A DNA stretch of 64,000 bases from Kribbella antiqua (GTDB lineage Bacteria; Actinomycetota; Actinomycetes; Propionibacteriales; Kribbellaceae), in assembly GCF_004345665.1 (NCBI RefSeq), contig NZ_SLWR01000002.1, positions 682,001 through 746,000 on the forward strand, read 5' to 3'. A program made the position numbers and the translations under genes. Within the stretch, counting starts at the first letter, position 1; every line of letters begins with the position of its first letter. Below, piece by piece: positions 25,340 to 38,222 of this stretch. The notes below the pieces were generated by a model that had not been told where the DNA came from, did not search any database, and worked only from the letters and a program-made list of their open reading frames with translations.

Positions 25340-26389
25340 TTACTCTTCCGCGCGGGAAGTCCATCTCTCCCCGTCGTCCCCGACACCCTTCCGAACCGCG
25401 GGGTCAAGGCCGGGCAAGGCACGCCGTGAAGAAGGTCGCACCCGCCGACTGGAACCAGCCCGTGATGTACGACGTCGCCCGGCCGACAGCGCGACCGCGT
25501 TGACGCAGACGATCACCCCGATCGCGAACCACTCCCACGGCCCGAGACGCTGATCCAGTACGACGAGACCGACGACAGCCGCCAGCACCGGGTTGATGCT
25601 CATGAACACGCCGAAGAACTGAGCCGGCACCCGCCGCAGCACGAGCATGTCGACCAGGAACGGTACGGCGGACGAGAGCACCCCGGCCGCGACGGCGTAC
25701 AGGATGGCCACAGGCGTCGGACGGTGGTGCAAGAGCATCAGTACGCCGATCGGCACGTAGGCCAGCCCGGACACCGCAGCCGCGGCCCCGACGCCTTGTA
25801 CGCCAGACAGCTCCCGGCCGATGCGGCGGTTGAGCAGGATGTAGCAGGCCCAGCAGAGGGCGGCCAGCAGGCCCAGACCGATGCCTGCGTAGTCCGTCGT
25901 CGCCTCCGGCCGGGTCAGCAGCACCACCGCGGGCGCCACGGCCAGTGCACACACCAGGTCGATCAATCGCCTCGAGCCGAGCAGCGCCACCGCCAACGGC
26001 CCCAGAAACTCCAAGGTCACGGCAAGGCCGAGCCCGACCCGATCGATCGCCGTGTACAACGACAAGTTCATCACCGCGAAGACCACAGCCAGCCCCAGCA
26101 CCAGCCGCCACTGCCTCGCGTTGATCGCCCGCAGGTTCGGCCGCCCGACGGCGACCAGCACCACGGCGGCCACCCACTGCCGAACAGCCACCACCCCGAC
26201 GGGCCCCAGCACGGGAAACCCCAGCGCTCCCACCGACGCTCCCACTTGAGTCGACAACCCACTCCCCAACATCATCAACACCCCCAGCAGCCGCCCGGAG
26301 CGCTTCGCCGAGTCGTGGATTTCTGCTTCCGGCAGCCGGTTTCCGCTGCCAAAATCCACGACTCGACATTCGCTGCTGGTGGTGGTCAT
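25340..26389 (-). CDS. EamA-family exporter (RhtA-like)
   Basis: 349 residues, ten hydrophobic helices from GRLLGVLMMLGSGLSTQVG to WFAIGVIVCVNAVALS, resembling RhtA-type threonine/homoserine exporters. The basic C-terminal tail of about 50 residues (after SAGRRRTSRAG) is unusual for the family. The first 30 codons consist largely of a 57-base inverted-repeat structure (26309-26365), so the ATG at 26389 is uncertain; the GTG at 26359 also lies inside the repeat. It is divergent from a LysR gene that probably controls it. Confidence 0.8.
   Translation of the reverse strand: MTTTSSECRVVDFGSGNRLPEAEIHDSAKRSGRLLGVLMMLGSGLSTQVGASVGALGFPVLGPVGVVAVRQWVAAVVLVAVGRPNLRAINARQWRLVLGLAVVFAVMNLSLYTAIDRVGLGLAVTLEFLGPLAVALLGSRRLIDLVCALAVAPAVVLLTRPEATTDYAGIGLGLLAALCWACYILLNRRIGRELSGVQGVGAAAAVSGLAYVPIGVLMLLHHRPTPVAILYAVAAGVLSSAVPFLVDMLVLRRVPAQFFGVFMSINPVLAAVVGLVVLDQRLGPWEWFAIGVIVCVNAVALSAGRRRTSRAGSSRRVRPSSRRALPGLDPAVRKGVGDDGERWTSRAEE
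26309..26365. repeat. 57-bp imperfect cruciform with 14-bp perfect arms
   Basis: CGAGTCGTGGATTT (26309-26322) is matched exactly by AAATCCACGACTCG (26352-26365). Inside the 29-base spacer, GGCAGC and GCTGCC form a second hairpin. It overlaps the predicted 5' coding part of the EamA exporter and lies about 90 bases from the LysR start. It may be a regulatory site that has been misread as coding, or a small mobile palindrome. Confidence 0.6.
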
Positions 26390-26457
26390 GGGACGAGAGT
26401 GCGCGCGCCAGAAGCCGGGGCAAAATGCATCGCCGGACCGATCTATACGCTGGAGTT

Positions 26458-27354
26458 ATGGATCTTGAGCTCAGGCACCTGCGGTGTCTGGTGGCGATCG
26501 CCGACGCCGGCACGTTCACCGACGCGGCGATCGAGCTGGGGGTTTCGCAGGCCGCGGTGTCACGGAGTCTGATGAGTTTGGAGCGGATCCTCGGGATACG
26601 GCTGCTGCATCGGACCAGCAGGATGATCACGCCGACGACGGCCGGTCTCCAGGTGCTGGCCAGGGCGCGGCAACTTCTCGCCGACGCCGACGAGCTGGTG
26701 CGGGAGGCAACGACCGGGCATACGCGGTTGCGGATCGGGCATGCATGGTCGGCGATGGGCCGGCACACGGCGGAGTTCCAGCGGCGATGGGCAGCGGAGC
26801 ATCCAGGGGTCGAGTTGCAGTTGGTGCGGACCAACACGACCACCGGCGGCCTGGCCGAAGGTCTTTGTGATCTGGCGGTGGTACGAAGTCAGGTCGACCT
26901 GAAGCGATTCGGCCATGCGACAGTCGGCCTGGAACGCCGGTACTGCGCTCTCCCCGCCGACGACCCACTGGCGACGAAACGCACGGTCGCCCTCGAGCAG
27001 CTCCGCGACCGCACGCTCGCCATCGACCGCCGTACCGGAAGCACGACCGTCGATCTCTGGCCCGAGGGCGCGCGACCGAAGCTCGAGTACACCCAGGACG
27101 TCGACGACTGGCTGGACCTCATCGCAGCCGGCCGATGTGTCGGCCTGACTCCGCACGCGACGGTGACGCACTATCGCCGCGACGGCGTCGTCTACCGCCC
27201 GGTGCGTGACGCGCCGCCCGTCGATGTACACCTCATATGGCACCGCCAAGACCCGCATCCGGCAACTCAGGCAGCCGTCGAGCTCCTCACTCGGCTGTAT
27301 CGAGAAGCTCGACCAGCCGCCGGCGGTCGCCGCCGGACCACAGCACGTCCCTGA
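26458..27354 (+). CDS. LysR-family transcriptional regulator
   Basis: 298 residues. The N-terminal HTH (MDLELRHLRCLVAIADAGTF, GVSQAAVSRSLMSLERILG) is followed by a substrate-binding domain with RLRIGHAWSAMGRHT. ATG at 26458 is the standard LysR start; a TATACG -10-like hexamer ends only about 8 bases upstream, so the leader is very short. Divergent orientation suggests control of the EamA exporter. Its last 68 bases overlap the convergent DUF4037 gene remnant. Confidence 0.9.
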   Translation: MDLELRHLRCLVAIADAGTFTDAAIELGVSQAAVSRSLMSLERILGIRLLHRTSRMITPTTAGLQVLARARQLLADADELVREATTGHTRLRIGHAWSAMGRHTAEFQRRWAAEHPGVELQLVRTNTTTGGLAEGLCDLAVVRSQVDLKRFGHATVGLERRYCALPADDPLATKRTVALEQLRDRTLAIDRRTGSTTVDLWPEGARPKLEYTQDVDDWLDLIAAGRCVGLTPHATVTHYRRDGVVYRPVRDAPPVDVHLIWHRQDPHPATQAAVELLTRLYREARPAAGGRRRTTARP

Positions 27355-28284
27355 CCTGCTCGATGCCGCCGACTGGCCACCGTTCGGCGATCTGCTTCAC
27401 CGCCGGGTCCTTGAGCTCGTTCGCCAGCGCGCCGGGGAAATCGCCCCACAGCACCTTGAACGGCCACTCCCACATGCGCGTCACCTCGGTCGCGACCGGC
27501 GGCGTGATCCCCAACGCGTTGTGCTTGCCCGCCACCACGTCGTACGCCGCCATCAGCGCTTCCTCGCGCGCCTGCCACGACTCGGCCGCAAGCACCCGCG
27601 ACAAGATCGGCGACAGTACGGCGCCACACTCCAACCGCGAGAACGCCGTACCGAACCATTTCGAGTACGGCGCATACTGCCGCTCCAGCAGGAAACACAG
27701 CCGCATCAACCCGTGCACCACCTGCGACCCGATCAGCGCGGAACCGAGCTCGTCACCCACGAATCCGGCCCGGCCGACCAGGTTGACCTCCGGGTGGACC
27801 TTCCACCATGCCGCGATCATCAAATACAGCCAGACGTCGCGCGGGTAGTACGCGAACCTCTCCCGCACCGCCTCCAGCCCGATCTCGTCGTGGAACACCG
27901 CACCCGCGGTGACCATGCAGAGGTTCTGCTCGGAGAAGGTCAGCCAGTCCCGCGCCGCGAGCTCCTGCTCGAGATCGAAGTTCAACTGCTGCTGGAAGTA
28001 CCCGCGCGGCGTGTGTACGCCGAACTCGGTGTCGCGGCCATCGAAGGTCGACGGCACCGAAGCCCGCAGGCGCTCGGTCACCGCGGCCTCATCGTCGTTC
28101 ACAAACAACACGACGCGAGGTTCCCAGTTGTGGTCCCCGGACATCTCGTCGTCGAACCCGAGTACCTCAGAGCCACGCCCGAGCAGAGCCGCACTGTGCG
28201 CGGCAGATCCCCCAGCAGCGGCTGCACCGCCTCCAAGTAGAACCGCCGACTCAATTCCTGACCGGAAACGAAATCAGAAGACAT
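27287..28284 (-). pseudogene. DUF4037 protein gene with a single-base frameshift
   Basis: Two overlapping frames together give one DUF4037-type protein. Frame 1 starts with ATG at 28284 (MSSDFVSGQELSRRFYLEAV, QPLLGD). The family motif continues only in the next frame as SAALLGRGSEVLGFDDEMSG and on to the C-terminus at 27287 (about 285 residues after the break). One base is missing near the run of five C at 28209-28213 (GGGGG on the coding strand); a sixth G would restore PLLGG-SAAHSAALLGRGSEV. It is a real frameshift, a sequencing error or, less likely, -1 slippage. DUF4037 proteins have a nucleotidyltransferase-like fold; function unknown. Confidence 0.75.
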
Positions 28285-28320
28285 GCCGACGACAGTCGCA
28301 CGCCACGGCCAAGAAACTCA

Positions 28321-28360
28321 AGAAAAAGACACCAAATGGCGCCAGATTTCCTCGCGCCAT
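28321..28360 (-). terminator. Rho-independent-like terminator of the pyr operon
   Basis: On the minus strand ATGGCGC (28360-28354) pairs with GCGCCAT (28342-28336) across an 11-base loop, followed within 10 bases by a T-rich run (complement of AAAAA at 28323-28327). It lies 48 bases after the pyrF stop. The same AT-rich gap also contains CTGACA and TAGAAT 18 bases apart, a candidate promoter for the DUF4037 gene. Confidence 0.55.
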
Positions 28361-28407
28361 TCAGCAATTTCTGCAAATCATATTCTATCGCTCACAAGGG
28401 GCCTTTG

Positions 28408-29244
28408 TCAGTAACCCCGGACCGCACGGAACGCGTCATTTGCACGATCGGCAGCGCCTTGAAGGGCGGCAGCCGACGGGCCGGCGCCGAGGATCTCCCG
28501 GGAGCTTGCTGGTATGACGTTCCGCACGGCCGGGCCGAACACCTTCGTCAGGCTCTCAGCCGTACCGCCCTGCGCACCAAGCCCCGGAGCGAGCAGCGGG
28601 CCGTTGATGTCCAGGTCCTCGTCCGTCGGAGCGATCGTCGCGCCCACCACGGCACCGAACGACCCAAGAACCTCAGCGTCCGCGTTGAGCGCACGCAGGC
28701 CGTCCAGCACCGCGCCTGCGACCGTCGGGCCGTCGACGGTCCGGGCGGATTGGAACTGCGGCCCCTCCGGGTTCGACGTCAGCGCCAGTACGAACAGACC
28801 GGCACCAGCGGCGCGCGCCTCGTCGATCGCCGGCTGCAGCGAACCGAACCCCAGGTACGGGCTGACCGTCAGCGCGTCACAGGCCAGCGGCCCCTTCTCC
28901 GCCAGATACGCCGACGCATAGCCAGCCATCGTCGACCCGATATCGCCGCGCTTCGCGTCGATGATCACCAGCGCACCCGCGTCCCGCAACCGGATCGTCG
29001 CCTGTTCCAACACCGCGATCCCGGCCGACCCGAAGCGCTCGAAGAACGCCGACTGCGGCTTGAACACCGCGACCCGATCGGCCAGCGCGTCCACCACGCC
29101 GTACGTGAAGGACGCCAGGCCCTCCGGCGAGTCCGGCAGGCCCCACGCGTCCAGCAGGTGCGCGTGCGGGTCGATGCCCACACACAGCGGACCGCGCGAG
29201 TCCATGATGCGCCGCAACCTGGCGCCGAACGGTTCGTTGCTCAT
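28408..29244 (-). CDS. pyrF: Orotidine 5'-phosphate decarboxylase (type 2)
   Basis: 278 residues with the catalytic [15 protein letters not shown] motif and [12 protein letters not shown], typical of the longer bacterial type 2 OMP decarboxylases. It makes UMP from OMP, the last step of the pathway encoded by this operon. ATG at 29244 overlaps the pyrD stop as ATGA, which excludes the longer open frame to 29352. Terminal gene of the pyr operon. Confidence 0.96.
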   Translation of the reverse strand: MSNEPFGARLRRIMDSRGPLCVGIDPHAHLLDAWGLPDSPEGLASFTYGVVDALADRVAVFKPQSAFFERFGSAGIAVLEQATIRLRDAGALVIIDAKRGDIGSTMAGYASAYLAEKGPLACDALTVSPYLGFGSLQPAIDEARAAGAGLFVLALTSNPEGPQFQSARTVDGPTVAGAVLDGLRALNADAEVLGSFGAVVGATIAPTDEDLDINGPLLAPGLGAQGGTAESLTKVFGPAVRNVIPASSREILGAGPSAAALQGAADRANDAFRAVRGY

Positions 29245-30264
29245 GGCAAACTCCTGTTGATCTGACGGACCAGCCCGGGCCCGCGGTAGATCAGCCCGGT
29301 GAAGATCTGCACCAGACTGGCGCCGGCGTCGAAGAGCCGCGTGGCATCGCACGGATCGAGGATGCCGCCGACTCCGATGATCGGCAGCGTGCCGGCCGTC
29401 TCCGCGTGGATGTGCGCGACGGTCTTCGCCGCGATGTCCGTCAACGGCCGGCCCGACAGCCCGCCGGTCTCGCCGGCGAGCGGGTGCGAGGAGACAGCAG
29501 GTCGATCGATCGTCGTGTTGGTCGCGATGATCCCGGCGACACCGACATCGGTGCAGACCGCGAGCAGTTCCTCGATGGCTTGAGCGGACAGGTCGGGCGC
29601 GATCTTCACCAGGATCGGCTTGCCCGGGAGCCCACTCACGCTCAGCGACTCCGCCTCGGCATGCAACGCGGTCAGCAGTTCACGCAGGTGGCCGGCATCC
29701 TGCAGCGCCCGCAGCCCCGGTGTGTTCGGCGAACTCACGTTGACCGCGAAGTAGTCGCCGTACCGGTAAAGCCGCCGCAGCGAGGTCACGTAGTCCTCGA
29801 CGGCCTCTTCCAAAGGCGTGACCTTCGACTTGCCGATCGAGATCCCGAGTGGGTATCCCAGCGGGCCGTAGTCAGCAAGCCGATCCGCCAAAGCCGACGA
29901 GCCAAGGTTGTTGAACCCCATCCGGTTGATGACAGCCTCGTGCTCGACCAACCGGAAAAGCCTCGGCTGAGGATTCCCCGGCTGCGGATGCGCCGTCACG
30001 GTCCCGACCTCGACGAACCCGAACCCGAGTGCCCGCCAGCCCGGCAGCGCGACCCCGTTCTTGTCCATCCCCGCGGCCAGCCCGACCGGCGAAGGGAACC
30101 GGATACCGAAGACAGTCCGGGGCGCGACCGAGCCGAACAGGCGGCCACCAGCGGCGGCCGCACCTGGGATGCGGCCGAGCAGGCGGAGGCCGTGCAGTGT
30201 CCGCTCGTGCGCGACCTCCGCGTCGCCCTTGCCCAGCCGGAACAGCACCGGCCGGACGACGTTG

Positions 30265-30272
<8 letters not shown>
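29241..30272 (-). CDS. pyrD: Dihydroorotate dehydrogenase (quinone type, class 2)
   Basis: 343 residues. FMN/orotate motifs [41 protein letters not shown] and the class 2 serine (second S of NVSSPNT) are present, and an N-terminal amphipathic extension ([19 protein letters not shown]) is the membrane-associating part of class 2 enzymes. GTG at 30272 overlaps the carB end by 8 bases; GTGs at 30281 and 30284 are alternatives. It oxidises dihydroorotate with quinone. Confidence 0.94.
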
Positions 30273-33575
<3,303 letters not shown>

Positions 33576-33576
<1 letters not shown>

Positions 33577-34697
33577 CAGGCCCGCCCCTCCATCAACTCG
33601 ACGAACCGGTCGAACAGGTAGGCCGAGTCATGTGGCCCTGCCGCCGCTTCCGGGTGGTACTGGACCGAGAACGCGAGTACCCGGCCGTCTCTGCCGGTGA
33701 GCCGGAGCCCTTCGACCACGTTGTCGTTCAGCGAGACATGCGACACCTCGGCCGTCCCGTACGGCGTCTCGACCGTCTCCTCGATCGGGGCGTCGACCGC
33801 GAACCCATGGTTCTGCGCGGTGATCTCCACCTTGCCGGTGGCCCGGTCGAGCACCGGCTGGTTGATGCCGCGGTGGCCGTACTTCAGCTTGAACGTGCCC
33901 AGCCCCAGCGCCCGGCCGAACACCTGGTTGCCGAAGCAGATCCCGAAGTACGGCTTGTTCTGCTCCAGCAGCTGCTTGAGCAGCGTCGTCGGGTGCTCGG
34001 TGGTCTCCGGGTCGCCCGGCCCGTTGCTCATGAAAATGCCGTCCGGGTCGACCGCGAGTACTTCCTCCAGCGAGGCGGTCGCCGGCATGACGTGCACCTC
34101 GATGCCGCGCTCGGCCATCCGCTTCGGCGTCATCGACTTGATGCCGAGGTCGAGCGCGACCACGGTGAACCGCTTCTCGCCTTCCGCGGGTACGACGTAT
34201 GGCTCAAAGGTGGTCACCTCGGAGGCCAGATCCGCGCCGGCCATCTTCGGCTGCTGCAGCACCTTCTCCAGCAGCGCGGCGGGGTCGAGGACCTCGGTCG
34301 AGATCCCGGCCCGCATCGCGCCGCGTTCGCGCAGGTGGCGGGTCAGCGCCCGGGTGTCGATGCCGGAGATCCCGACGATGCCCTGCCCCTTCAGCTGCTC
34401 GTCGAGGGACCTCTTGGCGCGCCAGTTCGACGGGACCCGAGCGGGGTCGCGGACGACGTACCCGGAGACCCAGATCTTCTGCGACTCGTCGTCCTCGTCG
34501 TTGATGCCGGTGTTGCCGATGTGCGGCGCGGTCTGGGTGACGATCTGCCGGTGGTACGACGGGTCGGTCAGCGTCTCCTGGTAGCCGGTCATCCCGGTGG
34601 TGAACACCGCCTCGCCGAAGGTCTCGCCGGTCGCCCCGTACGACGTACCGGCAAAGGCCCGGCCGTCTTCCAGGACCAGCAATGCGGGCTGGCTCAT
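33576..34697 (-). CDS. carA: Carbamoyl-phosphate synthase small subunit
   Basis: 373 residues: an N-terminal CarA domain ([21 protein letters not shown]) and a class I glutamine amidotransferase domain with nucleophile Cys in [10 protein letters not shown] and the His/Glu pair in [10 protein letters not shown]. It supplies ammonia to CarB. Start ATG at 34697 overlaps the preceding membrane-protein stop as ATGA. Confidence 0.98.
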
Positions 34698-35188
34698 TTC
34701 TGCTCGGCTCCGATCAGGGTCGAGATGGATGCGGTCAAGGGGGCGGTGTCTGCCTTCCGGCGGGGGCGGAACCCGGTGTCGAGTGCGCGGCCGTCGTGCT
34801 GCCAGCTGACCACCACCAGGCCGGACTTCTCCGCGGTCACCTTGCCGGCGATCCCGCGGTCGGTCCGGACTCCGGTCAGATGGTCCGCGGGGATGAACAC
34901 ATCCGCCGCGCCCTGCCGGTGGAAGATCAGGCCGGCCTCACTGACGGCCAGGTCCGCGATACTGCGGACGCCCAGTTCGTGCACGGCGATCCGGTCCATC
35001 CAGTCGCCGGCCGTCGTGGTGGCGACGTACACGCCCTCCACGCCCTTGGTTTTGTCATCTGCAGGCGCCGCGGGCAGCGGTGCCAGGTCGGCCTGCCGGG
35101 CCTGGCGGTTCCGCCAGCCCCGGAACATGCCGTAGTAGGCCGCCGCGAGGACCAGCAGCGTGCCGAGAATGCCCAGGAAGGCCTTCAC
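34694..35188 (-). CDS. Conserved membrane protein of the actinobacterial pyr operon
   Basis: 164 residues: one N-terminal transmembrane helix ([20 protein letters not shown]), a basic stretch ([10 protein letters not shown]) placing the rest in the cytoplasm, then a beta-rich domain with [16 protein letters not shown] and [24 protein letters not shown], resembling a PH-like fold. It is locked between pyrC (GTGA overlap) and carA (ATGA overlap), a position shared by similar proteins in other Actinobacteria as far as I know. Its role is unknown; membrane tethering or regulation of pyrimidine synthesis is only a guess. Confidence 0.8.
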   Translation of the reverse strand: MKAFLGILGTLLVLAAAYYGMFRGWRNRQARQADLAPLPAAPADDKTKGVEGVYVATTTAGDWMDRIAVHELGVRSIADLAVSEAGLIFHRQGAADVFIPADHLTGVRTDRGIAGKVTAEKSGLVVVSWQHDGRALDTGFRPRRKADTAPLTASISTLIGAEQK

Positions 35189-36480
35189 CGGGCCAGCTTT
35201 CCGTCGAGGACGGTCGCCGTACCTCTGAGGAAGGTCGCGACCACCTTGCCGGGCAACGTCATCCCGTCGAACGGCGTGTTCCTGCTGAGGGACGCGGACT
35301 CCCCCGGTACGACGGTCCGCTCGGCGGCCAGGTCGACCAGAACCAGGTTGGCCGGGGCACCGGCTTCGAGCGGACGGCCATGCTCGCCGCCGACCTGGCC
35401 GATCGCGGCCGGCCGGTAGCTCATCCGGTCCGCGACATCCGCCCAGGTCATCAGCTTGGTGTCGATCATCGCCTGCTGGACGACGCTCAGCGCCGTCTCC
35501 AGGCCGAGCATGCCGAACGCGGCCGCGCTCCACTCGCAGTCCTTGTCCTCGACCGGGTGCGGGGCGTGGTCGGTGGCGACGATGTCGATCGTGCCGTCGG
35601 CCAGGCCCTCGCGGACCGCCTCGACGTCGTCCTTGGTCCGCAGCGGCGGGTTGACTTTGTAGACCGGGTTGTAAGAGGCGGCGAGGTCCTCGGTCAGCAG
35701 CAGGTGGTGCGGGGTCACCTCGGCGGTCACTTCGAACCCGCGCTTCTTCGCCGCCCGGACGATCTCCACCGAGCCCTTGGTGGACAGGTGGCAGATGTGC
35801 AGCTTCGAGCCGACGTGGGCGTTGAGCAGGATGTCGCGGGCGATGATCGCCTCCTCGGCGACACTCGGCCAGCCGGTCAGGCCGAGTACGCCGGACAGCG
35901 CGCCCTCGTTCATCTGCGCGCCCTGGGTGAGTCGCGGCTCCTGCGCGTGCTGCGCGATCACACCGTCGAACGCCTTCACGTACTCGAGCGCGCGGCGCAT
36001 CAAGGCGGCGTCCCACACGCAGTCGCCGTCGTCGGAGAACACGCGTACCCGGGCTGCCGAATCCGCCATCGCGCCGAGCTCCGCGAGCTGCGTGCCCTTC
36101 CGGCCGACCGTGACCGCGCCGATCGGGTAGACGTCGGCGTAGCCGGCGTCGCGGCCGAGACGCCAGACCTGCTCGACGACGCCGGCGGTGTCGGCGACCG
36201 GATCGGTGTTGGCCATCGCGAACACCGCGGTGAACCCGCCCAGCGCCGCGGCACGCGTGCCGGTCAGCACGGTCTCGGCGTCCTCCCGACCAGGCTCACG
36301 GAGATGGGTGTGCAGGTCGACCAAGCCGGGGAGCGCGATCAGCCCTTGCGCATCGATCGTCTCGGCATCTTTGGGCGCGTCGAGGTTGGTGCCGACGGCA
36401 ACAATCTTGCCGTTCTCGATGAGCAGATCCGCCACGTCACCGCCAACGATCTTGGCTCCGGTGATCAGGTAAGCGGTCAT
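35185..36480 (-). CDS. pyrC: Dihydroorotase
   Basis: 431 residues, class I dihydroorotase of the amidohydrolase superfamily. Metal ligands are seen in [18 protein letters not shown] and [10 protein letters not shown]. It cyclises N-carbamoylaspartate to dihydroorotate. ATG at 36480 overlaps the pyrB stop as ATGA; its own stop overlaps the next gene as GTGA. Confidence 0.97.
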   Translation of the reverse strand: MTAYLITGAKIVGGDVADLLIENGKIVAVGTNLDAPKDAETIDAQGLIALPGLVDLHTHLREPGREDAETVLTGTRAAALGGFTAVFAMANTDPVADTAGVVEQVWRLGRDAGYADVYPIGAVTVGRKGTQLAELGAMADSAARVRVFSDDGDCVWDAALMRRALEYVKAFDGVIAQHAQEPRLTQGAQMNEGALSGVLGLTGWPSVAEEAIIARDILLNAHVGSKLHICHLSTKGSVEIVRAAKKRGFEVTAEVTPHHLLLTEDLAASYNPVYKVNPPLRTKDDVEAVREGLADGTIDIVATDHAPHPVEDKDCEWSAAAFGMLGLETALSVVQQAMIDTKLMTWADVADRMSYRPAAIGQVGGEHGRPLEAGAPANLVLVDLAAERTVVPGESASLSRNTPFDGMTLPGKVVATFLRGTATVLDGKLAR

Positions 36481-37418
36481 GCGGTCTGCTCCTCAGTGGT
36501 GTCGTTGCTGCCGGACAGCAGCAGGTAAAGGACGGCCATCCGGACGGCGACGCCGTTGGTGACCTGTTCGACGATCACGGACCGGGCGGAGTCGGCGACC
36601 TCGGCGCTGATCTCCATGCCGCGGTTCATCGGGCCGGGGTGCAGCACGATCGCGTCGTCCGGCAGCTGCGCCATCCGGTGCACATCGAGCCCGTAGCGGC
36701 GGGTGTACTCGCGGGCGCTCGGGAAGTACGCGTCGTTCATCCGCTCCCGCTGCACTCGCAGCATCATCACCGCGTCACTCTTGGCCAGCGCGCCGTCCAG
36801 GTCGTACGACGTCGCGCACGGCCAGCTCGTCATGTCGACTGGCAGCAGCGTCGGCGGCGCGACCACGGTGACGTCGGCGCCAAGTGTGGACAGCAGCAGA
36901 ACGTTCGACCGGGCGACCCGCGAGTGCAGGACGTCGCCGACGATCGTGATCCGGCGGCCTTCCAGCGACCCGAGATGGCGGCGCATGGTGAAGGCGTCGA
37001 GCAGCGCCTGGGTCGGGTGCTCGTGGGTGCCGTCGCCGGCGTTGACGACCGAGCCGGTCATCCAGCCCGAGGTGGCGAGCAGATGCGGCGCGCCGGATGA
37101 GCCGTGCCGGCAGACGACGCCGTCAGCGCCCATCGCCTGCAGGGTCAGCGCGGTGTCCTTCAGGCTCTCGCCCTTGCTCACGCTGGAGCCCTTGGCCGAG
37201 AAGTTGATCACGTCGGCCGACAGTCGCTTGGCGGCCGCCTCGAACGAGATCCGGGTCCGGGTGGAGTCCTCGAAGAAGAGGTTCACCACGGTCCGGCCGC
37301 GCAACGCCGGCAGCTTCTTGATCGGCCGATCGGCCAGCGACCGCATCTCCTCGGCCGTGTCGAGGATCAGGTTGGCCTCGTCGCGCGACAGATCGCCCGC
37401 ACTCAGCAGATGCCTCAT
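36477..37418 (-). CDS. pyrB: Aspartate carbamoyltransferase catalytic subunit
   Basis: 313 residues with the carbamoyl-phosphate motif FFEDSTRTR and [12 protein letters not shown]; no pyrI-like regulatory subunit gene is present. The ATG at 37418 has GGAGG at 4 bases, while a GTG at 37421 overlaps the pyrR stop; the ATG is preferred. It makes N-carbamoylaspartate. Confidence 0.97.
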   Translation of the reverse strand: MRHLLSAGDLSRDEANLILDTAEEMRSLADRPIKKLPALRGRTVVNLFFEDSTRTRISFEAAAKRLSADVINFSAKGSSVSKGESLKDTALTLQAMGADGVVCRHGSSGAPHLLATSGWMTGSVVNAGDGTHEHPTQALLDAFTMRRHLGSLEGRRITIVGDVLHSRVARSNVLLLSTLGADVTVVAPPTLLPVDMTSWPCATSYDLDGALAKSDAVMMLRVQRERMNDAYFPSAREYTRRYGLDVHRMAQLPDDAIVLHPGPMNRGMEISAEVADSARSVIVEQVTNGVAVRMAVLYLLLSGSNDTTEEQTA

Positions 37419-38017
37419 CACGCCTCCACCTTCGTCTTGTCGGCGATCAGCACCGCGTCGGTTCCGTCGTACTCGGTCAGGTGGACGGTGACGCGCTCGA
37501 CCAGAGAGGTGGGCAGGTTCTTGCCCACGTAGTCGGCGCGGATGGGCAGTTCGCGGTGGCCGCGGTCGACCAGGACCGCCAGCTGGACCGCGCGCGGCCG
37601 GCCGATGTCGCCGATCGCGTCCAGCGCGGCGCGGATGGTGCGGCCGGAGAACAGCACGTCGTCGACCAGCACCACGACCTTGCCGTCGATCCCGCCGGCG
37701 GGGATGTCGGTGTGTTCCAGGCCGCGCGGTGGTTTGAGACCGATGTCGTCGCGGTACATCGTCACGTCGAGTGACCCTGTCGGCACACTCTGCCCCTCGA
37801 CCGCGGCGATCCGGGCCGAGATCCGGGCGGCGAGGCCGACGCCACGGGTGGGGATGCCGAGCAGGACGACCGGGTCGGCACCGCGGTTGCGCTCGAGGAT
37901 CTCGTGCGCGATCCGGGTCAGTGCCCGGGAAATGTCGGAAGCGTCCAGGACCGTGCGCGCCGCCGGGTTCTGCGGCTGGGCTACGCCTGGGGACTCTGCG
38001 CTCTGGGCAGGGCTCAT
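37418..38017 (-). CDS. pyrR: PyrR: pyr operon regulator / uracil phosphoribosyltransferase
   Basis: 199 residues with the PRPP-binding motif [19 protein letters not shown] and the PyrR-type [14 protein letters not shown]. PyrR binds UMP/UTP and a stem-loop in pyr mRNA. Here that stem-loop is visible directly upstream (38031-38063). The first 22 residues are an extension compared with Bacillus PyrR. First gene of an eight-gene operon in which nearly every junction is a stop/start overlap. Confidence 0.96.
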   Translation of the reverse strand: MSPAQSAESPGVAQPQNPAARTVLDASDISRALTRIAHEILERNRGADPVVLLGIPTRGVGLAARISARIAAVEGQSVPTGSLDVTMYRDDIGLKPPRGLEHTDIPAGGIDGKVVVLVDDVLFSGRTIRAALDAIGDIGRPRAVQLAVLVDRGHRELPIRADYVGKNLPTSLVERVTVHLTEYDGTDAVLIADKTKVEA

Positions 38018-38026
38018 CGCTACCGT

Positions 38027-38063
38027 TCCTCCTTTCCCGCCTCTCTGGACGGGTCTTTAAAGG
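38027..38063 (-). promoter_or_regulatory. PyrR-binding hairpin overlapping the pyrR ribosome binding site
   Basis: On the minus strand CCTTT pairs with AAAGG and CCCG with CGGG, with a purine bulge AAAGA on the 5' side and the loop TCCAGAGAGG, which matches the conserved PyrR-binding loop. The 3' AAAGG of the stem is part of the AAGGAGG ribosome binding site of pyrR (38027-38034). PyrR-UMP binding would hide the site and block translation, as described for mycobacteria, rather than act through a transcription attenuator. Confidence 0.85.
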
Positions 38064-38106
38064 ACGTTCGGACCGCTTGACATGGTATCGGATGTGACAC
38101 GCCGTC

Positions 38107-38134
38107 TTGACGCTGGCCTCTGACCCAGAATATT
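38107..38134 (+). promoter_or_regulatory. bldD promoter (-35 TTGACG, -10 AATATT)
   Basis: TTGACG (38107-38112) and AATATT (38129-38134) are spaced by 16 bases on the plus strand, 89 bases upstream of the bldD start. The BldD box begins at the next base, across the expected transcription start. A vegetative sigma factor promoter is likely. Confidence 0.5.
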
Positions 38135-38149
38135 GTTACTCTGTGTAAC
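38135..38149. promoter_or_regulatory. BldD operator (BldD box)
   Basis: GTTACTCTGTGTAAC fits the published BldD consensus NTNACNC(A/T)GNGTNAN at every specified position and is a near-perfect palindrome. It sits directly downstream of the -10 element, so BldD bound here should repress its own gene, as in Streptomyces. The divergent pyr operon starts about 120 bases away and could also be affected. Confidence 0.8.
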
Positions 38150-38222
38150 CGAGGGGGGTTTCACCGACCGACCCGTTCCGGCGGGCCGGACACCACGAAA
38201 CTAGTTGGAGGGAAGAACCAGC

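Noticed and set aside
26309..26365. Terminal inverted repeats of an insertion sequence
   Set aside because: The arms are 29 bases apart with no transposase and no visible target duplication.
28099..28284. A separate 61-residue protein
   Set aside because: Its N-terminus is the missing start of the DUF4037 protein; it is explained by the frameshift.
38077..38082. TTGACA as the -35 element of bldD
   Set aside because: No -10-like hexamer lies 16-18 bases downstream; TTGACG/AATATT further along fits better and abuts the BldD box.
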